From Enterobacter asburiae (GTDB lineage Bacteria; Pseudomonadota; Gammaproteobacteria; Enterobacterales; Enterobacteriaceae): a stretch of DNA of 64,000 nucleotides. The translations under genes and the position numbers were made by a program. Below the pieces are notes generated by a model. The model searched no databases and had not been told where the DNA came from. It saw nothing but the letters and a program-made list of their open reading frames with translations. The stretch covers positions 310,001-374,000 of the forward strand of contig NZ_AP019632.1 in the NCBI RefSeq assembly GCF_007035645.1, read 5' to 3'. Each line of letters starts with the position of its first letter. The first letter of the stretch is position 1. This document shows, piece after piece, positions 40,729-49,835 of the stretch.

Positions 40729-41729
40729 GTATTCTCTTTGATAAACAGCTGCAGCTCGGCCAGCGTTTTCGCGCCGTCAATCGCATTGGCGGCCAGCAGG
40801 CTGGCCCGCGCACAGGCGTGTGCCAGATAAATGCTCTCCGTGAGCGGCAGCGATTCATGGCAGCCGTATAAAAACCCCGCGCAAAACGCATCGCCCGCGC
40901 CAACGCTGCCGACAATCTCTTTCTGCTCCAGTAACCATGAGGGGATCCAGCGACCTTGCTCACCCGGCGCTTCGCCCCATGCGCCTTCCGGACAGTGGAT
41001 CACCACCCGCTGACGCACGCCTGCCGCCAGCAGCTGCGTCGCGGCATCGGCGATATGGGCGATATTCAGCGCATCGTCGGCGTCGCGCATCTCCAGTCCG
41101 CTAAACTCCCCGGCTTCCAGCTCGTTAATCACCAGATAATCAAGGTGACGCAGGGCTGGGAGCACCAGCGGCTGATAGCGCGGGTCGCCCTTGCGGGAAA
41201 CCAGATCGAGCGACGTTTCATACCCCTGGTCGCGCATCTGCGCCAGCAGGCGCGCGCTGCGGGTGCCAAACTCGTCATCGGGCATATCCAGGCTGTCGAG
41301 CAGCAGCAGGTAGCCGAGATGGAAGATCTTCATCGATCCGTCTAAGCGATCGAAGGCGGGAAGATCCAGCAGGCGGTTGGCGCCCGGCGAGTGGAAAAAG
41401 GTGCGCTGTCCGCTGGGATCGGTCATCACCTGCGACATGGAGGTTGGTGCAAAGGTGGTGCGCTGGACGCGCTGGCGGTTGACGTGGTACTGGTCCAGCA
41501 TCGCCAGAATGTAATCCCCGTCGGCATCTTCGCCAATCAGCCCCACCGCCTGCAGCGGCAGGCCAACGTGCATTTTCGCCAGCGTCAGCAGCACGTTGAG
41601 CGGCGCGCCGCCGGTTGAGCGTTCGCTGTGGGTGATTTCCGCCAGCCAGCCGCGCTCCGGCCACTGCACGATCTGGTGGACGTGATCCACCAGCATGTTG
41701 CCTGCGGCGATGATGCCTTTGCGTTCCAT
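40725..41729 (-). CDS. PfkB-family sugar kinase
   Basis: 334 residues of the ribokinase/PfkB family. The N-terminal GNMLVDHVHQIVQWPERGWL and GGAPLNVLLTLAKM give the substrate-side motif. VGSVGAGDAFCAGFLYG holds the anion hole and catalytic Asp. Substrate is not certain. In this gene set (isomerase, kinase, class II aldolase) it probably phosphorylates the ketose made by the isomerase, such as D-xylulose, at the position the aldolase needs. The ATG overlaps the aldolase stop by one base (TAATG). The stop overlaps the convergent regulator stop in a CTAG. Confidence 0.85.
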   Translation of the reverse strand: MERKGIIAAGNMLVDHVHQIVQWPERGWLAEITHSERSTGGAPLNVLLTLAKMHVGLPLQAVGLIGEDADGDYILAMLDQYHVNRQRVQRTTFAPTSMSQVMTDPSGQRTFFHSPGANRLLDLPAFDRLDGSMKIFHLGYLLLLDSLDMPDDEFGTRSARLLAQMRDQGYETSLDLVSRKGDPRYQPLVLPALRHLDYLVINELEAGEFSGLEMRDADDALNIAHIADAATQLLAAGVRQRVVIHCPEGAWGEAPGEQGRWIPSWLLEQKEIVGSVGAGDAFCAGFLYGCHESLPLTESIYLAHACARASLLAANAIDGAKTLAELQLFIKENT

Positions 41730-42589
41730 TATGCCTGCCCCGCGCTGCCGAAGATGCGCATCTGTTCGGCGACCGTATCGGCAATCGCCTCTTCTATCCC
41801 CAGCAGCAGCTCGGCAAATTCATCGTACAGCGGCTGGCGGTTCGCCATGCGCTGCTCAACGGCGGCGAGTGCGGCCTGCGACATGCCGGTGTAGAAGTTG
41901 ATTTTATGAATGCCGAGCTCGATGGCGCGGCGGAAGTCGGCATCGCTAATCCCGGAGCCGCCGTGTAAAACCAGCGGCAGGCCCGTCTGCTGGCGAATGG
42001 CGTCCAGGCGTGGGAAATCGAGTTTTGGCTCGCCCTTGTATTTGCCGTGCGCGTTGCCGATGGCAACCGCCAGCGCGTCAATGCCGGTTGAATCGACAAA
42101 CTCGCGCGCCAGCTGCGGGTCGGTAAAGAACGCTTCATCCGCATGCCCGTACAGCGCGCCGCCTTCATCGCCACCGACCGCGCCCAGCTCCGCCTCCACC
42201 GACACGCCGACCGCGTGGCACATCTTCACCACCTCCCGCGTCTGGCGAATATTCTCCTCATAGCTCAGCGTAGAGCCGTCGAACATCACCGAGCTGAACC
42301 CTAAGCGCAGGGCGCGCACCACCGCCTCGAAATGCAGGCCGTGATCGAGGTTGAGCACCACGGGAATGTCGTGACGGGCGGCTTCGAACTTCACCGCTTC
42401 GACAAGCGAATCCAGCGACACGTACTTAAAGTGCACTTCGGCGATGTTGATGATAAACGGCGAGCGCTCCTGCTTTGCGGCGGCGAACAGAGCGCGCAGG
42501 AAGTGGGAGTCGAGCACGTTAAACGCGCCCAGCGCGTAGCGGTGTTGTCTGGCGTGCGCAAGACCGTCGGCAAGAGAAATCAATGGCAT
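41729..42589 (-). CDS. Class II ketose-bisphosphate/ketose-phosphate aldolase
   Basis: 286 residues from ATG 42589, which has AAGGGG 6 bases ahead; the codon before it is also ATG. FbaA/GatY/KbaY family. Zinc ligands are in NLDHGLHFE (His), VEAELGAVGGDEGG (Glu), an internal GNAHGKYKGEPKLDF (His) and HGGSGISDADFRRAIELGIHKINFYT (His; phosphate-site Gly/Ser). It splits a phosphorylated ketose into DHAP and an aldehyde. With the neighbouring D-lyxose isomerase and sugar kinase, a xylulose-phosphate substrate is plausible (inference). Confidence 0.87.
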   Translation of the reverse strand: MPLISLADGLAHARQHRYALGAFNVLDSHFLRALFAAAKQERSPFIINIAEVHFKYVSLDSLVEAVKFEAARHDIPVVLNLDHGLHFEAVVRALRLGFSSVMFDGSTLSYEENIRQTREVVKMCHAVGVSVEAELGAVGGDEGGALYGHADEAFFTDPQLAREFVDSTGIDALAVAIGNAHGKYKGEPKLDFPRLDAIRQQTGLPLVLHGGSGISDADFRRAIELGIHKINFYTGMSQAALAAVEQRMANRQPLYDEFAELLLGIEEAIADTVAEQMRIFGSAGQA

Positions 42590-42599
42590 CATTCACCCC

Positions 42600-43286
42600 T
42601 TATATCCGAAACTGGTTGTACTCGTTGCACAGCACCAGCAGCGCCGGCTCGTCTTCTTCGATGTTGTTATAGCGGGCAACGGGCTGCAAAAAGTGGTTGT
42701 CGTGCTCGTCGTCATTGACCGAGGACACTTCCCCGACCAGCACGTCGCCGAAGCCGCGTTCGCCCCAGAAGCTGTGGTACAGAGTGGGTGTCAGGCAGAT
42801 GCTTTCCCCTGGCGTGAGGCGCAGCTGGCTTCCGGGCGCGTGGGTCTGACGGCAGCCGTCGACGGTGACCGTCACGTCGGTGTTTTCCGTCTCTTCATGC
42901 GCCCCGGCATTCCATAACTCAATAATCAGATTCCCGCCGCCCCGGTTGATGATGTCTTCCCGCTTGCGCCAGTGAAAATGCATCGGCGTCACCTGGCCGT
43001 CGCGCACGTGCATAATTTTTTCGGCATAGCACTTTTCATAAGGCACGCCGTTGGGCGAGCCGTTGCGCAGGGTAAACAGCGTCAGGCCCTCAGCGGCAAA
43101 GCTGTTGCCGCCGAACGCCGTCACGTCCCAGCCGAGCTTGAGGTCGAACACTTCCTGCCATGCGGCCTGGTCAAGCTGCTGCCATTTCGTTGGCGGAAAG
43201 CTGGCAAACGGCGGGAGGTGCACGTCGTGCATGGAAAAAAACTGTCGCGTGTGGCCGAGAATTTCATTGATGTCGGAGCGTTTCAT
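42600..43286 (-). CDS. D-lyxose ketol-isomerase (EcSI/Z5688-like)
   Basis: 228 residues from ATG 43286, set by AGGAGT 4 bases ahead; a longer frame to 43331 reads into the repeat. It is very close to E. coli O157:H7 Z5688 (EcSI), a cupin-fold isomerase with D-lyxose and D-mannose preference whose structure has been reported. Motifs: KCYAEKIMHVRDGQVTPMHF, HWRKREDIINRGGGNLI (metal-binding His and Glu), and PGESICLTPTLYHSFWGE with the C-terminal metal His. Second part of the sugar operon, after the ABC genes and a repeat pair. Confidence 0.92.
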   Translation of the reverse strand: MKRSDINEILGHTRQFFSMHDVHLPPFASFPPTKWQQLDQAAWQEVFDLKLGWDVTAFGGNSFAAEGLTLFTLRNGSPNGVPYEKCYAEKIMHVRDGQVTPMHFHWRKREDIINRGGGNLIIELWNAGAHEETENTDVTVTVDGCRQTHAPGSQLRLTPGESICLTPTLYHSFWGERGFGDVLVGEVSSVNDDEHDNHFLQPVARYNNIEEDEPALLVLCNEYNQFRI

Positions 43287-43312
43287 GGGGACTCCTGGCT
43301 TTTTTTGCAAAA

Positions 43313-43397
43313 CCCTAGCCCTCACCCTCAAGGGGGAGGGGGAGTAAGTTCCCTCTCCCTGTGGGAGAGGGTTAGGGTGAGGGCATCAGGCCGCACC
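43313..43397. repeat. Palindromic repeat pair inside the sugar operon
   Basis: Left part: CCCTAGCCCTCACCCTCAAG, GGGGAGGGGG. Right unit: CCCTCTCCC, TGT, GGGAGAGGG, TTAGGGTGAGGG, CATCAGGCCGCAC. It lies between the binding-protein gene and the isomerase gene and may lower expression of the enzymes relative to the importer. Confidence 0.87.
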
Positions 43398-43401
43398 GAA
43401 G

Positions 43402-44343
43402 TTACTTAACCGTCCAGCCCTTATACGTGCCGACGTTCTTTTTATCGATCATCGTCACCGGGATCAGCACAGGCGCTTTCGGCGCAGGTTTGCCCTGAAG
43501 AATGTCATAGCCGATCTCCACCGCTTTTGCCGCCATCACCTGCGGATCCTGCGCCGGGGTCGCGACAAACAGCGAGTTTTCCCGCTTCAGCGCTTCCTCG
43601 CCGTCCGGGCTGCCATCCACGCCGACAATAAAGAACTCGTTGCGCTGAGCCTGCTTCGCGGCCAGATCGGCGCCGATCGCGGTCGGATCGTTAATCGCAA
43701 ACACGCCGTCGATCTTCGGATTGGCCGCCAGCAGGGAGGTCATGACTTCCAGACCGCCTTCACGACTGCCCTTGGCGTTTTGGTTATCCGAGAGCACCTT
43801 GATATCCGGATGTTTTTTGAATTCCGTCTGGCAGCCTTCCACGCGGTTTTGCACCGCAGAGACCGGCGGTCCGTTGATGATCACCACGTTGCCTTTGCCT
43901 TTCAGGCGATCGGTAATGTACTTACAGGCCATTTCGCCCGCCTGGGTGTTATCGGAGGTGATGGTCGCATCCGCCCCTTCCGCCGCCACGTCAACCGCAA
44001 CGACCACTATCCCGGCGTCCTTCGCGCGCTTCACCGCCGGGCCGATCCCTTTGGAATCCGCGGCGTTGAGGATGATCATGTCCACCTTCGCGGCGATGAA
44101 GTTATCGATCTGCGCCACCTGCTGGCCCAGATCGTAACCGCTGGAGACCAGCGTCACCTTGACGTTATCGCCTGCCAGCTTGCGCGCTTCCAGCTCGGCA
44201 CCTTTGGTGATCTGCACGAAGAACGGGTTAGCCAGGTCGCCCACCGTCACGCCGATGGACTTCAGATCTTTTGCCTGCGCAAACGGCGTTGCGGCAAGCA
44301 GCGCGCCAGCACAGAGCGCGGTCACTAACGGTTTCAAACGCAT
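43402..44343 (-). CDS. Sugar ABC transporter periplasmic binding protein (RbsB-like)
   Basis: 313 residues from ATG 44343, preceded by GAGGAAAA. The open frame extends upstream into the permease gene in another phase, but the signal peptide (MRLKPLVTALCAGALLAATPFAQA|K) fixes this start. Periplasmic-binding type 1 fold: IGVTVGDLANPFFVQITKGAELEA, SSGYDLGQQVAQIDNFIA, and GVFAINDPTAIGADLAAKQA. Homologue of the O157 Z5689 protein by gene order. Likely ligand D-lyxose or a related aldose. Confidence 0.91.
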   Translation of the reverse strand: MRLKPLVTALCAGALLAATPFAQAKDLKSIGVTVGDLANPFFVQITKGAELEARKLAGDNVKVTLVSSGYDLGQQVAQIDNFIAAKVDMIILNAADSKGIGPAVKRAKDAGIVVVAVDVAAEGADATITSDNTQAGEMACKYITDRLKGKGNVVIINGPPVSAVQNRVEGCQTEFKKHPDIKVLSDNQNAKGSREGGLEVMTSLLAANPKIDGVFAINDPTAIGADLAAKQAQRNEFFIVGVDGSPDGEEALKRENSLFVATPAQDPQVMAAKAVEIGYDILQGKPAPKAPVLIPVTMIDKKNVGTYKGWTVK

Positions 44344-44375
44344 GTTGTTTTCCTCGAAGCTGTAGGGTTTTGTTG

Positions 44376-45371
44376 TTATGCACTTTGATGGTGTCGGGTA
44401 CGGTATTTGTCGATCAGCACCGCTATGATGATCACCGCCCCTTTGATCACCAGCTGCCAGAAGTAGGAGACGCCCATCAGCGTCATGCCGTTGTTGAGGG
44501 TGGCGATGATTAATGCGCCGACCAGCGTGCCGGTGATCGTGCCGATCCCGCCGACGAAGCTGGTGCCGCCGAGGATCACCGCCGCAATCGCATCCAGCTC
44601 GTAGCCCGTGCCGAGGTTGCCGTTGGCGCTGTAGAGGCGCGAGGCGCTCATCACGCCGCCGAGCCCGGAGAGCAGGCCGCTCATGCCGTAGACAAACAGC
44701 AGCACCAGCCAGACCTTGATGCCGGTCAGTCGCGCCGCCTGCATGTTGCCGCCCACCGCGTAGATGTGGACGCCGAGCGTGGTGCGGCGCAGGATGAACC
44801 AGCAGATAGCAATCACCGCAAGGGCAATGACTACCAGCCACGGGATCGGGCCGAGGTAGTTATTGCCGATCCACTCGAAGCTGATGTTGGAGTTAATGAC
44901 CGTCGTGCCGTCCGCCAGCAGATACGCCGCGCCGCGCAGCGCCGTATAGGTGCCGAGCGTCACGATGAAGGGCGGCAGCCCGGCAAAGGCCACCAGCGCG
45001 CCGTTGAACAGACCCAGCACCATGCCGAGCATCAGCGCGGCCGGAATGGAGAGCATCGCAAATTCAGGGATAAGCGAGACCACCATCGCCGCTACCGCCG
45101 TGGTGCCCAGAATCGAGCCCACGGAGAGGTCAATCCCGCCGGTTAAAATGATGAAGGTCATTCCCGCCGCCAGCACGATGTTGATCGACGCCTGACGGGT
45201 AATGTTGAGCAGGTTGCTCTCGGTGAAGAAGTTCGGGGCGATAAAGCCAAATACCGCCACAATCAGGATAAGAATCGGCAGGATGCCGACCGTTTGCATC
45301 AGATCGCTCATCAGCATTTTTTTGGCGGAGGCGGATTTCGCCACCTGCTGCGGATGGGTTGGAGTTGTCAT
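44376..45371 (-). CDS. Sugar ABC transporter permease (RbsC-like)
   Basis: 331 residues with about 8-10 membrane segments. Family motifs: NILLNITRQ-like [34 protein letters not shown], and the EAA-type coupling region [33 protein letters not shown]. The inner-membrane pore of the sugar importer. Its start overlaps the ATPase stop by 4 bases; the binding-protein gene follows after 32 bases. Confidence 0.93.
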   Translation of the reverse strand: MTTPTHPQQVAKSASAKKMLMSDLMQTVGILPILILIVAVFGFIAPNFFTESNLLNITRQASINIVLAAGMTFIILTGGIDLSVGSILGTTAVAAMVVSLIPEFAMLSIPAALMLGMVLGLFNGALVAFAGLPPFIVTLGTYTALRGAAYLLADGTTVINSNISFEWIGNNYLGPIPWLVVIALAVIAICWFILRRTTLGVHIYAVGGNMQAARLTGIKVWLVLLFVYGMSGLLSGLGGVMSASRLYSANGNLGTGYELDAIAAVILGGTSFVGGIGTITGTLVGALIIATLNNGMTLMGVSYFWQLVIKGAVIIIAVLIDKYRTRHHQSA

Positions 45372-46888
45372 GATTGCACCGCCTGATGATGAGTGTCGTT
45401 CACGCCGGTTGCCAGCGTCATAATGTTTTCCTGAGAGATGTCGCGCCCGTGGAGTTCACCCGCAATGCTGCCTTCCCGCATCACGTACACCCGGTCGCTC
45501 ATGCCCACCACTTCCGGCAACTCGCTGGAGATCATTAAAATCGCCACCCCTTTGCGCGCCATCTGGTTCATGATGCGGTAGATCTCGCTTTTCGCGCCGA
45601 CGTCCACGCCGCGCGTAGGTTCGTCCAGAATCAGAATGCGCGGGCCGATGGCCACCCAGCGGGAGATCAGAAGCTTTTGCTGGTTGCCGCCGGAGAGCCC
45701 ACCCGCGCGCACCTGAGAATGCGGGACGCGGATATTGAGCAGGGCAATCGCGTCATCGGAAATCGACTGGGCTTTTTTGCGGTTTAGCATGCCGAAGGTG
45801 GCGTCGCGCTCCAGCGTCGCCATAGTGATGTTCTCCTGTGCCGCCAGCTCCAGAAATAGCCCCTGCTCCTTGCGGTTTTCGGTGAGAAAACCGATGCCGT
45901 TATCAATGGCCGCGCGCGGGGAGTGGATCACCACCGGCTCGCCGTCCACCTCAATCATCCCGCCCGTGGCTTTACGCACGCCGAAGATAAGCTGCGCCAG
46001 CTCGGAGCGTCCGGCCCCGACCAGGCCCGCCAGCCCGACGATTTCGCCGGAACGCACCTGCAGGCTGCACGGCTGTACTTTTCTGCCGTCGGTGAGGTGG
46101 TGGACGTTGAGGCGCGGGCTGCCGAGGGGAATATCACGCTCTTTGTTGAACAGATCGCTTAACGGGCGGCCCACCATCATGCGCACCAGCTCGGAGGCGT
46201 TCAGCTTGTCGCGCGTCAGGCTGCCGACGTACTGCCCGTCGCGCAGAACGCTGACGCGGTCAGAAAGTTCATACACTTCCGCCATGCGGTGGCTGATATA
46301 GATGATCGCCATCCCTTCATCGCGCAGGCGCAAAATCAGTTCGAACAGGCGGTGCGTTTCCCGCGAGGAGAGGGCGGCGGTGGGTTCATCCATCACCAGA
46401 ATGCGGCTGTTGCGGTGCAGCGCGCGGGCAATTTCCACCTGCTGCTGCTCGGCGATGGTCAGCTTCATCACCAGGTCAGTGGCATTGAACTGTGCGCCGA
46501 GGCGCTCAATCACCGCCTGCGCCTGGGCGGCCATCTCTTTGCGCTGCACCATCCCGCCGCGCGACAGCTCGCTGCCAAGAAAGATATTTTCGGCAACGGT
46601 CAGGTTGGGCGCGAGCTGCATCTCCTGATAAATCAGGGTAATGCCTGCGGCCAGCGCATCTTTCGGCCCTTTAATGTGAAACGGCTGACCGTCGATCAGG
46701 ATCTCACCGCTGGTGGCGGTATAGGCTCCCGCGAGGATTTTCATCAGCGTGCTTTTTCCCGCGCCGTTTTCGCCCATCAGCGCGTGGATCTCTCCGGGAA
46801 AGACCGTCAAATCCACACCCTTGAGCGCGTGGAAACTGCCAAACGTTTTGGCAATGCTGCGCATCTCTAATACCGGGGTTCTGCTCAT
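45368..46888 (-). CDS. Sugar ABC transporter ATPase (RbsA-like, two domains)
   Basis: 506 residues with two ABC modules. First: P-loop [14 protein letters not shown], signature-like [15 protein letters not shown], Walker [13 protein letters not shown]. Second: a degenerate P-loop [16 protein letters not shown], signature [15 protein letters not shown], Walker [21 protein letters not shown]. This two-domain plan with a degenerate second site is normal for pentose/hexose importers (RbsA, AlsA, XylG). First gene of the minus-strand sugar operon: ATPase, permease, binding protein, isomerase, aldolase, kinase. Confidence 0.95.
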   Translation of the reverse strand: MSRTPVLEMRSIAKTFGSFHALKGVDLTVFPGEIHALMGENGAGKSTLMKILAGAYTATSGEILIDGQPFHIKGPKDALAAGITLIYQEMQLAPNLTVAENIFLGSELSRGGMVQRKEMAAQAQAVIERLGAQFNATDLVMKLTIAEQQQVEIARALHRNSRILVMDEPTAALSSRETHRLFELILRLRDEGMAIIYISHRMAEVYELSDRVSVLRDGQYVGSLTRDKLNASELVRMMVGRPLSDLFNKERDIPLGSPRLNVHHLTDGRKVQPCSLQVRSGEIVGLAGLVGAGRSELAQLIFGVRKATGGMIEVDGEPVVIHSPRAAIDNGIGFLTENRKEQGLFLELAAQENITMATLERDATFGMLNRKKAQSISDDAIALLNIRVPHSQVRAGGLSGGNQQKLLISRWVAIGPRILILDEPTRGVDVGAKSEIYRIMNQMARKGVAILMISSELPEVVGMSDRVYVMREGSIAGELHGRDISQENIMTLATGVNDTHHQAVQS

Positions 46889-46982
46889 GGCGGATCTCCT
46901 GCGAATGCCGATATCTGCACTTCATCACAGGTGCGTAAATGCAAAATGTCAGAAGCTGTTCATATTTGTCATAGTTATGAAT

Positions 46983-47003
46983 AGCTAATGTAGATCACAG
47001 TTA
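46983..47003 (-). promoter_or_regulatory. Candidate CRP site upstream of the sugar operon
   Basis: On the minus strand AACTGTGATCTACATTAGC contains a perfect left half TGTGATCTA; the right half is poor. It is 95 bases upstream of the ATPase start, a sensible place for catabolite activation. Confidence 0.4.
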
Positions 47004-47010
47004 TTGAACT

Positions 47011-47104
47011 ACCCTCACCCCGGCCCTCTCCCTGAAAGGGAGAGGGAGCAAATCATTCCCTCGCCCCTTTGGGGAGAGGGTTAGGGTGAGGGCACCAAAC
47101 CGCA
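47011..47104. repeat. Inverted pair of palindromic repeats before the hybrid kinase gene
   Basis: Left, reversed unit: CCCTCACCCCGGCCCTCTCC, CTGAAA, GGGAGAGGG. Right unit: CCCTCGCCCC, TTTGG, GGAGAGGG, TTAGGGTGAGGGCACC, AAACCGCAC. It lies between the divergent sugar operon and the kinase gene, 15 bases before the kinase ATG. Confidence 0.85.
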
Positions 47105-47119
47105 CAGGAGCCCAAGCCC

Positions 47120-49402
47120 ATGCCATCACGCCGTCCGCCCTTTTTCGCCAGCGCCCGAGGCCGCCTGCTGATTTTTAATCTGCTGGTGGTCGCCGTGACG
47201 CTAATGGTGAGCGGCGTGGCGGTGCTCGGCTTTCGTCACGCCAGTCAAATCCAGGAGCAGGTTCAGCAGCAAACGCTGGACGATATGACCGGCAGCATGA
47301 ACCTGGCCCGCGATACCGCCAACGTGGCGACGGCGGCGGTGCGGCTTTCGCAGGTCGTCGGGGCGCTGGAGTACAAAGGCGAAGCCGAGCGCCTGAAGCA
47401 GACGCAAATGGCGCTGCGCCGCTCGCTGGAACAGCTTGCGGAAGCGCCGCTGGCGCAGCAGGAGCCGGCGCTGGTGGCGCGTATTATTCAACGAAGCAAT
47501 GAGCTACAGCAGAGCGTGACGGAGATGCTTGAGCGCGGCCAGCGGCGCCATCTGGAGCGTAACGCGCTGCTGAGCTCGCTGTATCAAAGCCAGAGCTACC
47601 TGCGTCATCTGCAGGACATCAACCGCCGTTACGACAGCAACGTGCCGGATGCGCAGCAGCTGATGGAGATGGACCGGCTGATCGCCGCCGCCATCGACAC
47701 CCCTTCGCCGCGCGCGACCGTTCAGCAACTGGACGCCGTGGCCGCAGCGCTGCCCCGGAGTGCCGTACAGCCGGTCGTGAAGGGGGTTCTGCCTGATTTT
47801 AATGCCGAGTTAGGCAAGCTCGCCCCGCTGTCGAAGCAGCTGGAAGAGAGCGACCTGGCGATAAGCTGGTATATGTTCCACATCAAGGCGCTGGTGGCGA
47901 TCCTCAACAGCGATATTAATCAGTACGTCGGGCAGGTGGCGCAGGCCTCCCGACTTCGCACTGCCCAGAGCCATCACGAGCTGCAGTCCATCAGCGTGTT
48001 TATCAGCTTCTTCGCCGTGCTGGCGCTGATCATCACCGGGTGCGCCTGCTGGTATATCTACCGCAATCTGGCCTCTAACCTGACGGCGATTTCCCGGGCG
48101 ATGTCGCGCCTTGCTCACGGCGAGCAGGATGTCTCCGTTCCCGCCCTCCAGCGGCGCGATGAGCTGGGCGAGCTAGCGCGCGCGTTTAACGTTTTTGCCC
48201 GCAATACCGCCTCGCTTGAGCACACCACGCGCCTGCTGAAAGAGAAAACCACGCAGATGGAGATCGACCGCGTTGAGCGTCAGGGGCTGGAAGAGGCGCT
48301 GCTGCACAGCCAGAAGATGAAGGCGGTCGGACAGCTGACCGGCGGGCTGGCGCATGATTTTAACAACCTGCTGGCGGTAATCATCGGCAGCCTTGAGCTC
48401 ACCGACCCCGAATCAAAAGACGCGCCGCGCATTACCCGGGCGCTGAAGGCGGCCGAGCGGGGTGCCTTACTGACGCAGCGCCTGCTGGCGTTTTCCCGCA
48501 AGCAGTCCCTGACGCCGCATGCGGTAGAGATGCTGCCGCTGCTGGAGAACCTCCGGGAGCTGATGCGCCACTCCCTGCCTGCTACCCTCACCCTGGAGAT
48601 TGAAGCGCAAACCCCGGCATGGCCCGCGTGGATTGACGTTAGCCAGCTGGAAAACGCCATCATCAACCTGGTGATGAACGCGCGCGATGCGATGGAAGGG
48701 CAAAGCGGGGTGATTAAAATCCGGACCTGGAATCAGCGCGTCACCCGCAGCGACGGGCGCAGGCAGGATATGGTGGCGCTGGAGGTGATTGACCGCGGCA
48801 GCGGCATGTCGCAGGAGGTGAAATCCCGGGTCTTTGAACCGTTCTTCACCACCAAGCAGACCGGAAGCGGGAGCGGGTTAGGCCTGTCGATGGTCTACGG
48901 CTTTGTGCGTCAGTCCGGCGGCCGCGTGGAAATTGAAAGCGCGCCGGGGCAGGGAACGACCGTCCGGCTTCACCTCCCGCGCTCGGTGCTGCCTGCTGCG
49001 GCAGACGATGAAGCACTGTCAGCCACCGCCTCCGTCGATAGCGAGCGGCTGGTGCTGGTGCTGGAAGATGAGGCGGATGTCCGTCAGACGCTGTGCGAGC
49101 AGCTGCATCAGCTCGGCTACCTGACGCTGGAAGCGGACAACGGCGAGCAGGCGCTGAATATGCTGGAGGCTTCACCGGATATTGGCATGTTTATCAGCGA
49201 CCTGATGCTGCCCGGCAGCCTCAGCGGCGCCGAGGTGATTAACCATGTGCGCAGCCATTATCCGCAGCTTCCTGTGCTGCTGATCAGCGGCCAGGATCTA
49301 CGGCCCGCGCATAATCCTCAGCTGCCGGACGTCCCGCTACTGCGTAAGCCGTTTACGCGGGTGCAGCTGGCGCAGGCGCTGCGCAAGGTTATGGTAATTT
49401 GA
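47120..49402 (+). CDS. Hybrid sensor histidine kinase of the sugar locus
   Basis: 760 residues. TM1 at about 17-38 and TM2 at about 293-315 enclose a helical periplasmic sensor domain. A HAMP domain (about 316-370) and coiled coil follow, then the H-box GLAHDFNNLLAVIIGSLEL with His412. The ATPase domain has the N-box LVMNARDAM, VIDRGSGMSQEVKSRVFEPF and GSGLGLSMVYGFVRQSGG. A C-terminal receiver has acidic residues LVLEDEADV, Asp694 in FISDLMLPG, and Lys in LLRKPFTR. No HPt domain. AGGAG ribosome site. It probably senses the sugar or the loaded binding protein and signals to the OmpR-type regulator at 39997, across the operon. Confidence 0.9.
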   Translation: MPSRRPPFFASARGRLLIFNLLVVAVTLMVSGVAVLGFRHASQIQEQVQQQTLDDMTGSMNLARDTANVATAAVRLSQVVGALEYKGEAERLKQTQMALRRSLEQLAEAPLAQQEPALVARIIQRSNELQQSVTEMLERGQRRHLERNALLSSLYQSQSYLRHLQDINRRYDSNVPDAQQLMEMDRLIAAAIDTPSPRATVQQLDAVAAALPRSAVQPVVKGVLPDFNAELGKLAPLSKQLEESDLAISWYMFHIKALVAILNSDINQYVGQVAQASRLRTAQSHHELQSISVFISFFAVLALIITGCACWYIYRNLASNLTAISRAMSRLAHGEQDVSVPALQRRDELGELARAFNVFARNTASLEHTTRLLKEKTTQMEIDRVERQGLEEALLHSQKMKAVGQLTGGLAHDFNNLLAVIIGSLELTDPESKDAPRITRALKAAERGALLTQRLLAFSRKQSLTPHAVEMLPLLENLRELMRHSLPATLTLEIEAQTPAWPAWIDVSQLENAIINLVMNARDAMEGQSGVIKIRTWNQRVTRSDGRRQDMVALEVIDRGSGMSQEVKSRVFEPFFTTKQTGSGSGLGLSMVYGFVRQSGGRVEIESAPGQGTTVRLHLPRSVLPAAADDEALSATASVDSERLVLVLEDEADVRQTLCEQLHQLGYLTLEADNGEQALNMLEASPDIGMFISDLMLPGSLSGAEVINHVRSHYPQLPVLLISGQDLRPAHNPQLPDVPLLRKPFTRVQLAQALRKVMVI

Positions 49403-49471
49403 GATTCCTCCGCTACCCCGGCTTCCCGCCGTTCATTATCGTAAGGCCAGTTCACCTGCGAGTCTGGCCTT

Positions 49472-49795
49472 ATGAAACGTTACTCAACTGCTCTGTTATT
49501 CGGTCTGCTGTCACTCACCAGCCAACTGGCTCATGCCGATATTGTTGATGATGCTATTGGCAACATTCAGCAGGCGATCAACGATGCCTATAACCCCGGC
49601 AGCAGCCGCAGCAATGACGACGACGATCGTTATGACCGCAGCCGTCAAATCGACAGTCGACAATACGACGATCGTCGTCGGCAGCTTGAAGACAGACGCC
49701 GTCGTTTAGATGAACGTCAGCGTCAGCTGGATGACGACAGACGTCGTCTGGAAGAGGATGAGCGCAGGTTAGAAGACGATTACGATCGAGGCTAA
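49472..49795 (+). CDS. yjdP: YjdP, exported Arg/Asp-rich protein
   Basis: 107 residues similar to E. coli YjdP. The signal peptide is residues 1-22 (LLSLTSQLAHA|D). DIVDDAIGNIQQAINDAYNP follows, then a highly charged, repetitive coiled-coil tail (RRRQLEDRRRRLDERQRQLDDD...). Function unknown. It marks the right border of the sugar insertion because in K-12 yjdP lies between the D-allose genes and phnP. Confidence 0.9.
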   Translation: MKRYSTALLFGLLSLTSQLAHADIVDDAIGNIQQAINDAYNPGSSRSNDDDDRYDRSRQIDSRQYDDRRRQLEDRRRRLDERQRQLDDDRRRLEEDERRLEDDYDRG

Positions 49796-49807
49796 GTGTG
49801 GCCTGTT

Positions 49808-49831
49808 GCCCTCTCCCACAGGAGAGGGAGA
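49808..49831. repeat. Short palindromic repeat after yjdP
   Basis: GCCCTCTCCC, ACA, GGAGAGGG: the hairpin core of the repeat family only, between the convergent yjdP and phnP. Confidence 0.75.
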
Positions 49832-49835
49832 AAAC

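Noticed and set aside
44344..44841. N-terminal extension of the sugar-binding protein (open frame starts at 44841)
   Set aside because: It overlaps the permease in another frame; the signal peptide and ribosome site fix the start at 44343.
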